DNA of 64,000 nt, taken from contig JAPOHD010000069.1 of NCBI GenBank assembly GCA_026671195.1, positions 1 through 64,000 of the forward strand, written 5' to 3'. Below are positions 53,790-63,392 of this stretch, piece after piece; position 1 is the first letter of the stretch; the number at the start of each line of letters is the position of its first letter. Source of the stretch: Draconibacterium aestuarii. Its GTDB lineage: Bacteria > Bacteroidota > Bacteroidia > Bacteroidales > Prolixibacteraceae. A program made the position numbers and the translations under genes. The notes under the pieces are model-generated. The model made no database searches. It worked only from the letters and a program-made list of their open reading frames with translations, and was not told where the DNA came from.

Positions 53790-54935
53790 ATGATACACAA
53801 AGTAGGAATAATAATGAACGGCGTTACCGGCCGGATGGGAACGAACCAACACCTGTTGCGTTCCATCGTTGAGATAATAAAACAAGGTGGTGTACAAGTA
53901 ACTCCTTCAGAATTTATTATGCCCGAACCGGTTCTTGTTGGTCGGAACGAAATAAAGCTAAAAAAGCTGGCTGAATTGTCGGGGATTGAAAAATGGACCA
54001 CTGATTTGGATTCGGTAATGAATGACCCAGCTTATCAGATTTATTTTGATGCGCAAACCACGGGACGCCGCGCCGATGCGGTAAAAGCCGCAGCCAAAGC
54101 CGGCAAACATGTGTATTGCGAAAAGCCGGTGGCAACCGACACGGCGACTGCGCTTGAATTGTATTCCATTTGCGAAAAGGCCGGCGTAAAACACGGTGTG
54201 GTTCAGGATAAATTATGGCTGCCAGGTCTTTTAAAATTAAAACGCCTGATGGAAAACGATTTTTTTGGAAAAATTCTATCGGTGCGGGGAGAGTTTGGGT
54301 ACTGGGTTTTTGAAGGACATACCGTTCCGGCGCAACGACCAAGCTGGAACTACCGCAAAGAAGACGACGGTGGAATTATTGTGGACATGTTATGCCACTG
54401 GCGTTACGTTTTAGACAATTTATTTGGCGGAGTAAAAGGTGTTTTCTGCTTGGGTGCAACACATATTCCTGAGCGCATTGACGAAGAAGGCAAGCCCTAC
54501 AAATGTACTGCCGACGATGCTGCCTACGCTACCTTCGAGTTAGAGAACAATGTAATCGCTCATTTTAACTCGTCATGGACCACCCGCGTACGCCGCGACG
54601 ATTTGCTGACCCTGCATGTTGACGGCACCAAAGGATCGGCAGTTGCAGGATTGCGCGAATGCTGGACACAACATTATGGCAATACGCCAAAGCCGGTTTG
54701 GAATCCGGATATTCCGAATCCGATAAATTTTTACGAAGGTTGGAGCAAAGTTCCTGAGCAGGAAAATTTCGACAACGCATTCAAAGCACAATGGGAACTG
54801 TTCCTGAAACACGTGGTAAAAGATGAGCCTTTCCGCTGGAACCTGCTGGAAGGTGCAAAAGGAGTTCAACTGGCCGAAAAAGGTTTGGAAAGCTGGGCAA
54901 AGAAAGCGTGGGTTGAAATTCCTGCTATTCAATGA
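53790..54935 (+). CDS. Gfo/Idh/MocA-family oxidoreductase
   Basis: An NAD(P)-dependent sugar dehydrogenase-like protein of 381 residues. The Rossmann start [16 protein letters not shown], the nicotinamide-binding YCEKPVATD (about 109-117) and the C-terminal domain with [15 protein letters not shown] (with the family's catalytic His region) are clear. The glycine loop GVTGRMG is unlike the usual GxGxxG and nearer to dihydrodipicolinate reductases. Substrate unknown; genomic context suggests a uronate- or deoxysugar-derived keto acid or lactone. Confidence 0.87.
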   Translation: MIHKVGIIMNGVTGRMGTNQHLLRSIVEIIKQGGVQVTPSEFIMPEPVLVGRNEIKLKKLAELSGIEKWTTDLDSVMNDPAYQIYFDAQTTGRRADAVKAAAKAGKHVYCEKPVATDTATALELYSICEKAGVKHGVVQDKLWLPGLLKLKRLMENDFFGKILSVRGEFGYWVFEGHTVPAQRPSWNYRKEDDGGIIVDMLCHWRYVLDNLFGGVKGVFCLGATHIPERIDEEGKPYKCTADDAAYATFELENNVIAHFNSSWTTRVRRDDLLTLHVDGTKGSAVAGLRECWTQHYGNTPKPVWNPDIPNPINFYEGWSKVPEQENFDNAFKAQWELFLKHVVKDEPFRWNLLEGAKGVQLAEKGLESWAKKAWVEIPAIQ

Positions 54936-55040
54936 TCGGTCTGCAGATTACAGTAAAAAATCAATCTCAAAATAATAAAGGAAGATCAGATAACCGTAAG
55001 ACAAATAAGCTTCGGTTTTCTGACTTCCAACTTTCTTATC

Positions 55041-55814
55041 ATGACAAATAAAACAGCACTTATAACAGGTGGCTCCCGTGGAATTGGATTTGGAATAGCG
55101 ATAGAACTGGCCAAAGCACGTTTTAATCTGGCAATAAACGGAGTACGCCCGCAAGCAGCAGTTCAACCCATTCTGGATGGATTAAAAGCATTTGGTATAA
55201 AAGTAGTTTATGCACAGGGCGATGTTTCAAAAAAAGAAGATCGTGAAAATATACTTAGAACCATAGAAGCTGAGTTCGGACAACTAAATGTTTTGGTAAA
55301 TAATGCAGGGATTGCTCCCAAAGAGCGCAAAGATATTCTGGAGACAAGCGAAGAAAGTTTTGAATATGTAATGGACATCAATCTAAAAGGTCCTTATTTC
55401 CTTACTCAACTTTTTGCCAATCATATGGTAGAGCAAAAAAAGCAGAATTTGGCATTTGAGTGCTGCATTATAAATGTATCATCCATTTCGGCAACGGTGG
55501 CTTCGGTTAATCGTGGAGAATACTGTATTTCGAAAGCAGGAATTGCCATGGCCACAAAACTGTGGGCAGTACGCTTAGGTGAATTCAACATTCCGGTGTA
55601 CGAAATTCAACCGGGTATTATTAAAACGGATATGACTTCGGCCGTAAAAGAAAAGTACGACAAACTCTTTGCTGAAGGAATTGCTATCCAGAAACGCTGG
55701 GGGCTGCCGGAAGATATTGGCAAAGTTGCTGCAGCCATGGCAACAGGAATGATGCCCTACTCTACCGGTCAGGTTGTGCAGGTTGACGGAGGAATGACTA
55801 CACAACGGCTCTGA
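55041..55814 (+). CDS. SDR-family oxidoreductase (3-ketoacyl-ACP reductase-like)
   Basis: A 257-residue classical short-chain dehydrogenase. It has the cofactor loop TGGSRGIGFGIA (9-20), the NNAGIA motif, the catalytic Ser (NVSSISATVAS) and YCISK, and PGIIKTDM after the active site. Annotation as FabG-like reflects sequence only; between sugar-catabolic genes it more likely reduces or oxidises a sugar-derived keto compound. Same strand as the oxidoreductase 105 bp upstream. Confidence 0.87.
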   Translation: MTNKTALITGGSRGIGFGIAIELAKARFNLAINGVRPQAAVQPILDGLKAFGIKVVYAQGDVSKKEDRENILRTIEAEFGQLNVLVNNAGIAPKERKDILETSEESFEYVMDINLKGPYFLTQLFANHMVEQKKQNLAFECCIINVSSISATVASVNRGEYCISKAGIAMATKLWAVRLGEFNIPVYEIQPGIIKTDMTSAVKEKYDKLFAEGIAIQKRWGLPEDIGKVAAAMATGMMPYSTGQVVQVDGGMTTQRL

Positions 55815-55841
55815 TCCGCATTTTAAAATAAGAATTTGTAA

Positions 55842-55888
55842 GGCCCGTTCCTTGTTCATTACAACATTTAAGGAGCAGGTCGTTTTTT
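55842..55888 (+). terminator. Terminator after the SDR gene
   Basis: GGCCCGTTCCTT (55842-55853) pairs with AAGGAGCAGGTC (55870-55881) with one mismatch and G-U pairs, followed by GTTTTTT. It separates the GH88-SDR run from the DUF4838 gene. Confidence 0.65.
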
Positions 55889-55954
55889 CCAATACGCACT
55901 TGCTAATTTTTTTTCATAACTTCGTACCTGAAAACCAAATAAATTAGCAAAACA

Positions 55955-58174
55955 ATGAAAACTAACTACCTGTTTCTACTTGTCTTCACTCTCCTTTTTT
56001 CGGGGTGCACCAATAAAAATCAACTTACAATCGTAAAAAATCAACAATCAGATTATGAGATCGTAATTGCTGAAAATCCGGCCAAACAAATTGAACACGC
56101 AGCGAAAGAACTTCAAAATAATTTAGAAAAAATAAGTTCGGTTACGCTTCCTGTCACAACTAAAAATAGTGTATCCAAGAATAGAAAACAGATCGAAATT
56201 TTTATAAACGACAGGTTGCCTTCTGCACATACAGTATCAATAAAAACAGAAGGCGACAATCTTCTGATTTCGGGAGGCAATGCACAAAGTGCCCTGTACG
56301 CCGTTTACGAATTGCTGGAAACGGAGCTGGGCTGCAAGTGGTTTTCTCCGGAAGTTGAAAAAATCCCTGAGCTAAAAACAGTGTCACTTAATTTACCCTT
56401 AAATTATTTATACACGCCGGAAATTACCACCCGGACCGTGCACTCGAAACTGTATTACGACAACTATCACTTTGCCGATAAACAAAAAGTTACACACGAG
56501 GCTTTTCCAAACTATGTACCTGATGCACGTGTACATACATTTCACCGTTTTGTACCGGAAAAAGTTTTTGGTAAAGATCACCCGGAATATTATGCTTTGC
56601 GAGGCAACAAAAGATTACACACACAACTGTGTTTAACCAACGAAGAAGTCCTTCAGATTGTAAAAGATTCGGTGCGGGCCTATTTCGGAAAATATCCGGA
56701 TGCCAGTGTAATTTCGGTCAGTTCGAACGACAATACACAGTATTGCGAATGCGAACATTGCAGTAAAATAGATAAAGAAGAGGGTTCGAACAGCGCAACC
56801 ATGATTCGTTTTGTAAATGAAGTTGCCCGTGAGTTTCCCGATAAAATGATTTCCACCCTCGCCTACCAATATACGCGAAAGCCGTGCAAAACAAAGCCAC
56901 TCCCAAATGTGCTGATCACACTTTGTTCGATCGAATGCGATCGGAGTGCCCCAATTGAAGAAAAGTGTAGCGATTTTGCAGAAGATTTAATGGGCTGGAA
57001 AGAGTTGAGCGATAATATCAGGATCTGGGATTACACAACACAGTTTACCAATTTTCTGGCACCGTTTCCGAATATCCATACGCTGCAACCTAATATTCAG
57101 TTTTTTAGAGATAACCATGCCAAATGGATCTTTGAACAACACAGTCACAATCCCAGCGAATTGTTTGAACTACGTTCGTACTTAACAGCAAAATTATTGT
57201 GGAATCCTGACCGGGATGCTAATGAAATCATAAATGAGTTTGTTAATGGCTATTACAAAGAAGCCGGAGTGTATGTAAAAATGTATATCGATGCGATTCA
57301 TGAAGAAATTCAGAAGGATAAAGATTTTTTCCTTTTTCTTTATGGTGATCCGGCACAAGGTTTTCAGTCGTTTTTAAGCCCGGAGAACCTGAAAAAATAC
57401 AATTCATTTTTCGATGAAGCAGAAAAAGCGGTGGCCGACCAACCCGGGATTCTGAAGAGGGTTCGTATTGCACGCATAAGTACCGATTATGCTTCGTTGG
57501 GAATGGCCCGAAATGGCATGTCGCCCGATTTTCAACTACTTGAAAATGGAACTATTTCGGAAGACACCAGACAACGATTAAATAGATTTGAATCAAGTTG
57601 CAAAGCGGCAGATATCACATTGATGAATGAAATGGGGTACCGGGTTGACGAGTTTCTGGACTTATTTAATACCACGCTTAAACGTGCCGCATCGCCAAAC
57701 ATTGCAGCCGGCAAAACCGTTAAACTGCTCACCCAACCTAAAAAATATGCCAACGAAAATCCACAGGCATTAACCGACAAGGCTTTGGGTGGAAGCAATT
57801 TTTACGCCAACTGGCTTGGTTTCGAAGGCAATAACCTGGAGGCTGTGATCGACTTGGATGAAGAAAAAGAATTCAGTACCATTTCAACTGGTTTTTTGCA
57901 GGTTACCAACCACATTGTTTTCTTTCCGAAAAGTGTGAGCTACTCGGTATCAACCAACGCAGAATCGTTTCAAACAGTTGCTAAAGTGCCCACAAAAAAG
58001 CCAATAACACCAGAAAGTAAACGCAACGATATTGAATATTTCACGGGTAAATTTAAACCTGTAAAAGCGCGTTACATAAAAATAAAAGCCGATAATGTTG
58101 CCAAAGCCCCGGCCTGGCACAATGCAGCAGGATTGCCGGTTTGGATTTTTGCCGATGAAGTGATTGTTAACTGA
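55955..58174 (+). CDS. DUF4838 lipoprotein with GH67-N-like and F5/8C-like domains
   Basis: A large envelope protein of 739 residues. It has a lipobox (LLFSGCTNK), a GH67-type N-terminal domain (AENPAKQIEHAAKELQNNLEKI, GGNAQSALYAVYELLETELG) and a central DUF4838 barrel (VISVSSNDNTQYCECEHC, WDYTTQFTNFLAPFPN). The last ~130 residues (ANWLGFEGNNLEAVIDLDEE, ARYIKIKADN) resemble an F5/8 type C carbohydrate-binding domain. DUF4838 proteins are glycoside-hydrolase-like but substrate is not established. Its stop abuts that of the convergent araC gene. Confidence 0.83.
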   Translation: MKTNYLFLLVFTLLFSGCTNKNQLTIVKNQQSDYEIVIAENPAKQIEHAAKELQNNLEKISSVTLPVTTKNSVSKNRKQIEIFINDRLPSAHTVSIKTEGDNLLISGGNAQSALYAVYELLETELGCKWFSPEVEKIPELKTVSLNLPLNYLYTPEITTRTVHSKLYYDNYHFADKQKVTHEAFPNYVPDARVHTFHRFVPEKVFGKDHPEYYALRGNKRLHTQLCLTNEEVLQIVKDSVRAYFGKYPDASVISVSSNDNTQYCECEHCSKIDKEEGSNSATMIRFVNEVAREFPDKMISTLAYQYTRKPCKTKPLPNVLITLCSIECDRSAPIEEKCSDFAEDLMGWKELSDNIRIWDYTTQFTNFLAPFPNIHTLQPNIQFFRDNHAKWIFEQHSHNPSELFELRSYLTAKLLWNPDRDANEIINEFVNGYYKEAGVYVKMYIDAIHEEIQKDKDFFLFLYGDPAQGFQSFLSPENLKKYNSFFDEAEKAVADQPGILKRVRIARISTDYASLGMARNGMSPDFQLLENGTISEDTRQRLNRFESSCKAADITLMNEMGYRVDEFLDLFNTTLKRAASPNIAAGKTVKLLTQPKKYANENPQALTDKALGGSNFYANWLGFEGNNLEAVIDLDEEKEFSTISTGFLQVTNHIVFFPKSVSYSVSTNAESFQTVAKVPTKKPITPESKRNDIEYFTGKFKPVKARYIKIKADNVAKAPAWHNAAGLPVWIFADEVIVN

Positions 58175-59071
58175 TCACCTTTCCTCTTTTCGGTAATTGG
58201 CAGGGGAAAGACCAACGTGTTTTGTAAATATGCGCGAAAAATAATACGGATCATCATATCCCAGTTTTGCACCAATTTCTTTCACTTTTAAGTTGGTTTG
58301 GGAAAGGTATTTTCGGGCCCGTTCAATTTTCAGGTGAATAAAAAAATCCTGGGGCGCACTGTTTAAGTTTTGCCTGAAAAGCTTATAAATATTGGAACTG
58401 GAGCAATTGCAGGTTTCCGCCAGGTCTGAAATACGAATGTTTTTATGCAGGTTATTTTTCATAAATGAAATCACCTTTTTCAACAAATCGTTCTCACTAC
58501 CTTTTTTTACCGCCCGATAAACATTCAGGTGTTTCACCGATGTTAGAAATTGTTTTAAACAAATATTCGCATAAACAACTTTCTCTACATTAAAAAAATC
58601 TTCGGCATTTTGCATCATTTCTTCAAAAAGCATCAAACGCTCCTCAATACGCGCATCTTTTGTGGGTGGAATATCTATTAATTGATTCGTAACGGGTGAA
58701 TATAAACTTGCATTTTTACCCGTAAAATGCAGCCAATAATTTGTCCATGGATTTTTATTGTTTGCTCCATAACTACATGGCGTTTTGGAAGGAATAACAA
58801 AAAGCTGGTTGCCCGAAATAATTTTTCGTCTTCCTTCAATTTCAACCCAGCCTTCGCCATCAACACAATAGATCAGAATATACTGGCTGCAACCAAACGG
58901 GCGTTTACGTAGATGGCCAAGTGCCTTTGGAAAAATTCCGATATGTGTTATATACAGATCAGAAATGCGGGGATCTTTCAGAATCTTCTTTTTAATGATT
59001 CCCGGGAAATAAGTCATTCGCTGACCAATAAATCCATCAATTGTGTATTCTATTTTCGATTCTTTCTGCAC
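58175..59071 (-). CDS. AraC-family transcriptional regulator
   Basis: A 298-residue regulator with an N-terminal cupin-like sensor (RRKIISGNQLFVIPSKTPCSY, about 80-100) and a C-terminal double helix-turn-helix (IRISDLAETCNCSSSNIYKLF and LKVKEIGAKLGYDDPYYFSRIF, cut here to IRISDLAETCNCSS and KEIGAKLGYDDPYYFSRIF). It is divergent from the fucosidase gene by 200 bp and probably activates that operon on sensing a sugar. No membrane sensor domain, so it is not a hybrid two-component regulator. Confidence 0.9.
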   Translation of the reverse strand: MQKESKIEYTIDGFIGQRMTYFPGIIKKKILKDPRISDLYITHIGIFPKALGHLRKRPFGCSQYILIYCVDGEGWVEIEGRRKIISGNQLFVIPSKTPCSYGANNKNPWTNYWLHFTGKNASLYSPVTNQLIDIPPTKDARIEERLMLFEEMMQNAEDFFNVEKVVYANICLKQFLTSVKHLNVYRAVKKGSENDLLKKVISFMKNNLHKNIRISDLAETCNCSSSNIYKLFRQNLNSAPQDFFIHLKIERARKYLSQTNLKVKEIGAKLGYDDPYYFSRIFTKHVGLSPANYRKEER

Positions 59072-59144
59072 TGGAAGAATTATATAATGCCTTTATGCTA
59101 TAAAACAGTTATTTAAGAAATATCAATAAATCTCATTCAAACAT

Positions 59145-59188
59145 ATCATTTTTTTCATAAAAGTATAGTATAGTCCATCATTTTTCAT
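59145..59188. promoter_or_regulatory. Candidate AraC-type direct-repeat operator
   Basis: ATCATTTTTTTCAT (59145-59158) and ATCATTTTTCAT (59177-59188) are direct repeats 32 bp apart, about three helical turns, in the araC-fucosidase divergent region. AraC proteins often bind direct half-sites; the AT-rich makeup means chance cannot be excluded. Confidence 0.3.
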
Positions 59189-59271
59189 GATAATGCTATT
59201 ATTTCTCTTCCAGTAAGCTCTTACTTTTACCACCGATCATAAATCAAATTATTCATCTAAACCGTTGCACA

Positions 59272-60582
59272 ATGAAACGAATTCTTGTTTTATTCAGTTT
59301 ACTAATCTTGTTCTCACAAACACATTCTTCTGAAAACAGTGCTAAAAAGGACAAAACACTTTCCGAGTTTATGGACCTGAAGTTTGGTATGTTTGTGCAC
59401 TGGGGACCGGTTTCATTGCGGGGCACTGAAATTGGCTGGTCGCGTGGCCGCGAAGTTACCGTGGAAGATTACGACAATTTATACCAGGAATTTAATCCGG
59501 TTCTTTTTGATGCCGACGAATGGATTAAGACCTTAAAAGACGCCGGGATGAAATATTTTGTTATCACTACCCGGCACCACGATGGTTTTAGCATTTGGCC
59601 CAGCGATTTTTCGGATTACGATATTTCGGCAACACCTTACAAAAAAGATGTACTGACGGAACTAAAAAAGGCCTGCGACAAATATGAAATTATGTTTGGC
59701 ACTTATTATTCTATTTGCGACTGGAAACATCCTGACTATCCTCTGGGAAGTCCCGGTGGTAAAACTCAAAAAGAAAGCGGTGATATGGAAAAATATATTC
59801 CATTCATAAAAGCACAAACCAAAGAACTGATTGAAAAATACAACACCCGCATTTTGTGGTTCGATGGCGAGTGGGAAAAACCCTGGACACATGAAATGGG
59901 ATTGGATTTTTACCATTATTTGAAAGGTCTGGATAATACAGTACTCATAAATAATCGCGTTGACAAAGGCCGGAAAGGAATGGAAGGCGTTACAATTTCC
60001 GACGAATATGCAGGCGACTATGCCACACCCGAACAACGCATTGGTGCTTACGATGTTGAAAATCCGTGGGAATCATGCATTACCATTTGCAATCAATGGG
60101 CCTGGAAACCTAACGACCAGATGAAAAGTTTTGATGAATGTATTCAGACCCTGATAAAAACTGTAGGTGGTGGCGGAAATCTGCTTTTCAACATTGGTCC
60201 GATGCCAGATGGGAGAATTGAACAGCGCCAGAAAGACCGCCTAAAAGAAATGGGAGACTGGTTAAAAGTTTATGGCGAATCGATATACGAAACAAAAGGC
60301 GGCCCATACAAACCCACCGAAAAATTTGCTTCTACACGAAAGGGGAATAAAATCTATTTACATTTATTTAACTGGGATGCCTCCTCTGTAACTGTACCTG
60401 CACCAGGAACTGACAAGATAAAAAGTTGTGGTATTTTAAAAGGAGAAGGGCTGGATTTCTCACAAACTGCAAATAGTCTCACAGTCTATATTCCTGCAAG
60501 CTTAAAAAATCAATCAGTTTTAACAATTGAAATAGGACTGGTTAACAATGTATTAACTATTGACACTATCGAAATAAATTAA
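59272..60582 (+). CDS. GH29 alpha-L-fucosidase
   Basis: Releases alpha-linked L-fucose from glycans. The 436-residue protein has a signal peptide (MKRILVLFSLLILFSQTHS), the FGMFVHWGPVSLRG block, the substrate-binding TTRHHDGFSIWPS, and the nucleophile Asp in RILWFDGEWEKPW (about residue 200). The GGGGNLLFNIGPMPDG segment is typical. It is periplasmic. It begins a tight run with a sulfatase (1 bp later) and a URO-D-like gene, under the divergent AraC protein. Confidence 0.92.
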   Translation: MKRILVLFSLLILFSQTHSSENSAKKDKTLSEFMDLKFGMFVHWGPVSLRGTEIGWSRGREVTVEDYDNLYQEFNPVLFDADEWIKTLKDAGMKYFVITTRHHDGFSIWPSDFSDYDISATPYKKDVLTELKKACDKYEIMFGTYYSICDWKHPDYPLGSPGGKTQKESGDMEKYIPFIKAQTKELIEKYNTRILWFDGEWEKPWTHEMGLDFYHYLKGLDNTVLINNRVDKGRKGMEGVTISDEYAGDYATPEQRIGAYDVENPWESCITICNQWAWKPNDQMKSFDECIQTLIKTVGGGGNLLFNIGPMPDGRIEQRQKDRLKEMGDWLKVYGESIYETKGGPYKPTEKFASTRKGNKIYLHLFNWDASSVTVPAPGTDKIKSCGILKGEGLDFSQTANSLTVYIPASLKNQSVLTIEIGLVNNVLTIDTIEIN

Positions 60583-60583
60583 A

Positions 60584-62044
60584 ATGAAGAATATTCTTTT
60601 TATCGGGATGCTACTTTTTGCAGTGGCTTGCGGCAAAAATAAGCAAGAGAGTAAATTGCCAAACATTGTGGTCATCTTAGCCGATGATTTAGGGTACGGC
60701 GATCCAACCTGCTATAATCCTGATTCAAAAATACCAACTCCAAATATTGATAAATTGGCTGCCGAAGGATTGAGTTTTACCGATGCACACTCAGCGTCAG
60801 CCGTGTGTACACCAACCAGGTACAGCATTTTAACCGGAAGGTATGCCTGGCGAACAAGCTTAAAAAAAGGAGTTCTGTGGGCGTGGGATAAACCGTTAAT
60901 CGCTCCCGACAGGTTGACTCTGCCCAAAATGTTAAAAGAAAAAGGTTATCAGACGGCTGTTATCGGGAAATGGCATTTAGGCTGGCAATGGCCAACAAAT
61001 GACACACTTTCGGTTAAAGAACAAAATGGGGAAAATGTTGACTACACCAAAGAAATTAACGAAGGTCCCCTGTCGCGTGGATTTGATTATTATTTTGGAG
61101 ATGATGTTCCGAATTTTCCGCCTTACACGTTTATTGAAAATAAAAAAGTAGTAAAAATTCCAACCGTTGATAAACCCAATTCATTATTTGGTGGAAAAGG
61201 GAAAATGGCAGAAGGCTGGACGTTGGAAGGCGTTATGCCCGAAATCACGCAAAAGTCGGTAGAATACATTAACAGGGCATCAAAAAATAACGAACCATTT
61301 TTTCTCTATTTTGCATTAACCGCACCACATACTCCAATTGCTCCCGCCGCTCAGTTCGAAGGCAAAAGCAAAGCCGGACGGTATGGAGATTTTGTTTATG
61401 AAGTAGACTGGTCGGTTGGCCAGATTATTAGCGCCCTTGAAGAGAACGGTATTAACGACAACACCCTGGTAATATTCACAAGCGACAATGGTTCGCCTGC
61501 CCGAAATGGTGAAAACTGGTCAGGACCGACACAGTCAGTTATTACCGATTATGGACACAATCCAAGTAAAAATTTAAGAGGGATGAAAGGGGATATTTGG
61601 GAAGGAGGACACCGTATTCCGTTTATTGCAAAATGGGAAGGAAAGATTGCAAAAGGGAGAAAGACACCGGCATTAACCTGCTCAATGGATTTAATGCCTA
61701 CCATAGCAGAGATAGTGGACTATAACTTACCCCAAAATGCATCGGAAGACGGGAAGAGCCTGTATCGCATTTTAACTGAGGGCCTCGATAACGGTAGAGA
61801 AATGCTTGTAAACCATTCGCATCGTGGTGTATTTGCGCTGCGAAAAGGTGACTGGAAACTCATTTTATCCAATAAATCAGGTGGTTTTAGCGACAGTAAA
61901 TATCCTGAAGGATTTGGTATTGAAACTCCCGGACAATTATATAATCTGAAAAACGATCCGGGAGAGAAAGAGAATTTATACACCAAGTTTCCTGAGAAAG
62001 TTGAAGAGCTAACAAAGGATTTAGAGCAAATTAAAAACAAATGA
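60584..62044 (+). CDS. S1-family sulfatase lipoprotein
   Basis: Hydrolyses sulfate esters on glycans. The 486-residue protein has a lipobox (FAVACGKNK), the metal-binding ILADDLGYGD and the formylglycine motif CTPTRYSILTGR with Cys75, then GKWHLGWQ, APHTPIAP and FTSDNGSPARNG. The motif has Thr where CxPSR has Ser. It needs a formylglycine-generating or anaerobic sulfatase-maturating enzyme, not found in the window. It overlaps the next gene by 4 bp. Confidence 0.91.
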   Translation: MKNILFIGMLLFAVACGKNKQESKLPNIVVILADDLGYGDPTCYNPDSKIPTPNIDKLAAEGLSFTDAHSASAVCTPTRYSILTGRYAWRTSLKKGVLWAWDKPLIAPDRLTLPKMLKEKGYQTAVIGKWHLGWQWPTNDTLSVKEQNGENVDYTKEINEGPLSRGFDYYFGDDVPNFPPYTFIENKKVVKIPTVDKPNSLFGGKGKMAEGWTLEGVMPEITQKSVEYINRASKNNEPFFLYFALTAPHTPIAPAAQFEGKSKAGRYGDFVYEVDWSVGQIISALEENGINDNTLVIFTSDNGSPARNGENWSGPTQSVITDYGHNPSKNLRGMKGDIWEGGHRIPFIAKWEGKIAKGRKTPALTCSMDLMPTIAEIVDYNLPQNASEDGKSLYRILTEGLDNGREMLVNHSHRGVFALRKGDWKLILSNKSGGFSDSKYPEGFGIETPGQLYNLKNDPGEKENLYTKFPEKVEELTKDLEQIKNK

Positions 62045-63309
62045 TGAATTCAAGAGAACGAGTTTTAAAAGCAATCAACCACAAAGAAACAGGAAAAGTT
62101 CCGGTTGATCTGGGCAGCAATCCCAGCTCAGGGATTTCGGCAATAGCCTATTCAAATTTACTAAAACACCTGGGGATGGACCACTTGCCGGTACAGGTTT
62201 ACGATGTAGTTCAACAACTGGCTCAACCACAAAACGAGATAATTGATTTGTTTGGAATCGATGTGCTTGACATTGGGCGAACATTCAACGAAAAACCACA
62301 ACATTGGCACCCCACAGTTTTGGCAAATGGCGCTGAGGCTTTTTACCCTGCCTGGTTTAATCCTGAAAAAGATGCTTCGGGCAATTGGATTGCAAAACAT
62401 AAATCGGGAATACCCATTGCAAAAATGCCCAATGGTGCTACTTTTTTCGATCAAACACATTTCCCCTGGGTAGATGGCTACCCCGATACAATGGACGGAT
62501 TGGACGATGCCATGTCGAAGGTACTCTGGTCGGCATTTGTACACAGCCCCTGGGACAATGCTGAAATGCCCGGTTTTTGGGATGAACTCAGAAAAAGGGC
62601 CATCGATTTAAAGGCCAGTTCCGACAAAGCACTGATGATTGTAGCTGGGTGCAACCTTTTTGAGTGGGGAACTTTTATTCGCCGGATGGATAATTTTATG
62701 ATGGATTTGTACCTCGAACCTGTCAACACCGAAAAACTACTTGACGCTCTTCTTGAAAAACATCTGGAAACTCTTTCCAAAGTTTGTGAGGCCGTTGGCG
62801 ATGTGGTCGACATTATCCGTTTTGGAGACGACCTCGGTGCCATGAACGGCCCGTTTATGGATCCCGAAATCTATCGAAGCCTGTTTAAACCGCGCCACAA
62901 GCAACTCTGCGATTTTGTAAAACAAAACAGCAATATGCATACCTTTTTACACTCGTGCGGATCGATTTATAAACTCATCCCTGATTTAATTGATGCCGGT
63001 TATGACATATTAAATCCCATGCAGACACAATGTACCGATATGGAACCCGAAAAATTAAAAAATGAATTTGGAAAAGAAATTACATTTTGGGGAGGTGGAA
63101 TAGAAACAGTGGGAACATTGAATAACAAGAGCACTGAAGAAGTTCGGGCCGAAGTACTAGAACGCCTGGAAATACTATCGAAAGGCGGTGGTTATGTTTT
63201 TAATACCGTTCATAATATAATGCCCGATGTACCACCCGAAAATATTATAGCCATGTTTAATGCGGTGAAAGAATTTAACGGAGAACCTAAAATCGAAACA
63301 ATAAAATAG
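62041..63309 (+). CDS. Uroporphyrinogen decarboxylase (URO-D) fold protein
   Basis: A 422-residue URO-D/MtaA-like barrel. It begins NSRERVLKAINHKETGKVPVDLG as family members do and has MHTFLHSCGSIYKLIPDLIDAG near residue 305, whose His/Cys pair resembles the zinc site of corrinoid-dependent methyltransferases. It is much longer than housekeeping HemE and translationally coupled (ATGA overlap) to the sulfatase, so porphyrin synthesis is unlikely; demethylation or another sugar-related reaction is possible. Real function unknown. Confidence 0.82.
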   Translation: MMNSRERVLKAINHKETGKVPVDLGSNPSSGISAIAYSNLLKHLGMDHLPVQVYDVVQQLAQPQNEIIDLFGIDVLDIGRTFNEKPQHWHPTVLANGAEAFYPAWFNPEKDASGNWIAKHKSGIPIAKMPNGATFFDQTHFPWVDGYPDTMDGLDDAMSKVLWSAFVHSPWDNAEMPGFWDELRKRAIDLKASSDKALMIVAGCNLFEWGTFIRRMDNFMMDLYLEPVNTEKLLDALLEKHLETLSKVCEAVGDVVDIIRFGDDLGAMNGPFMDPEIYRSLFKPRHKQLCDFVKQNSNMHTFLHSCGSIYKLIPDLIDAGYDILNPMQTQCTDMEPEKLKNEFGKEITFWGGGIETVGTLNNKSTEEVRAEVLERLEILSKGGGYVFNTVHNIMPDVPPENIIAMFNAVKEFNGEPKIETIK

Positions 63310-63392
63310 TTTAAGGGATTTAAACAAAATTGAATTCCCAGCCTGTCGAAAAGCAGGCATCTTATACCGAACTTGATAAACACTATAGTAAT

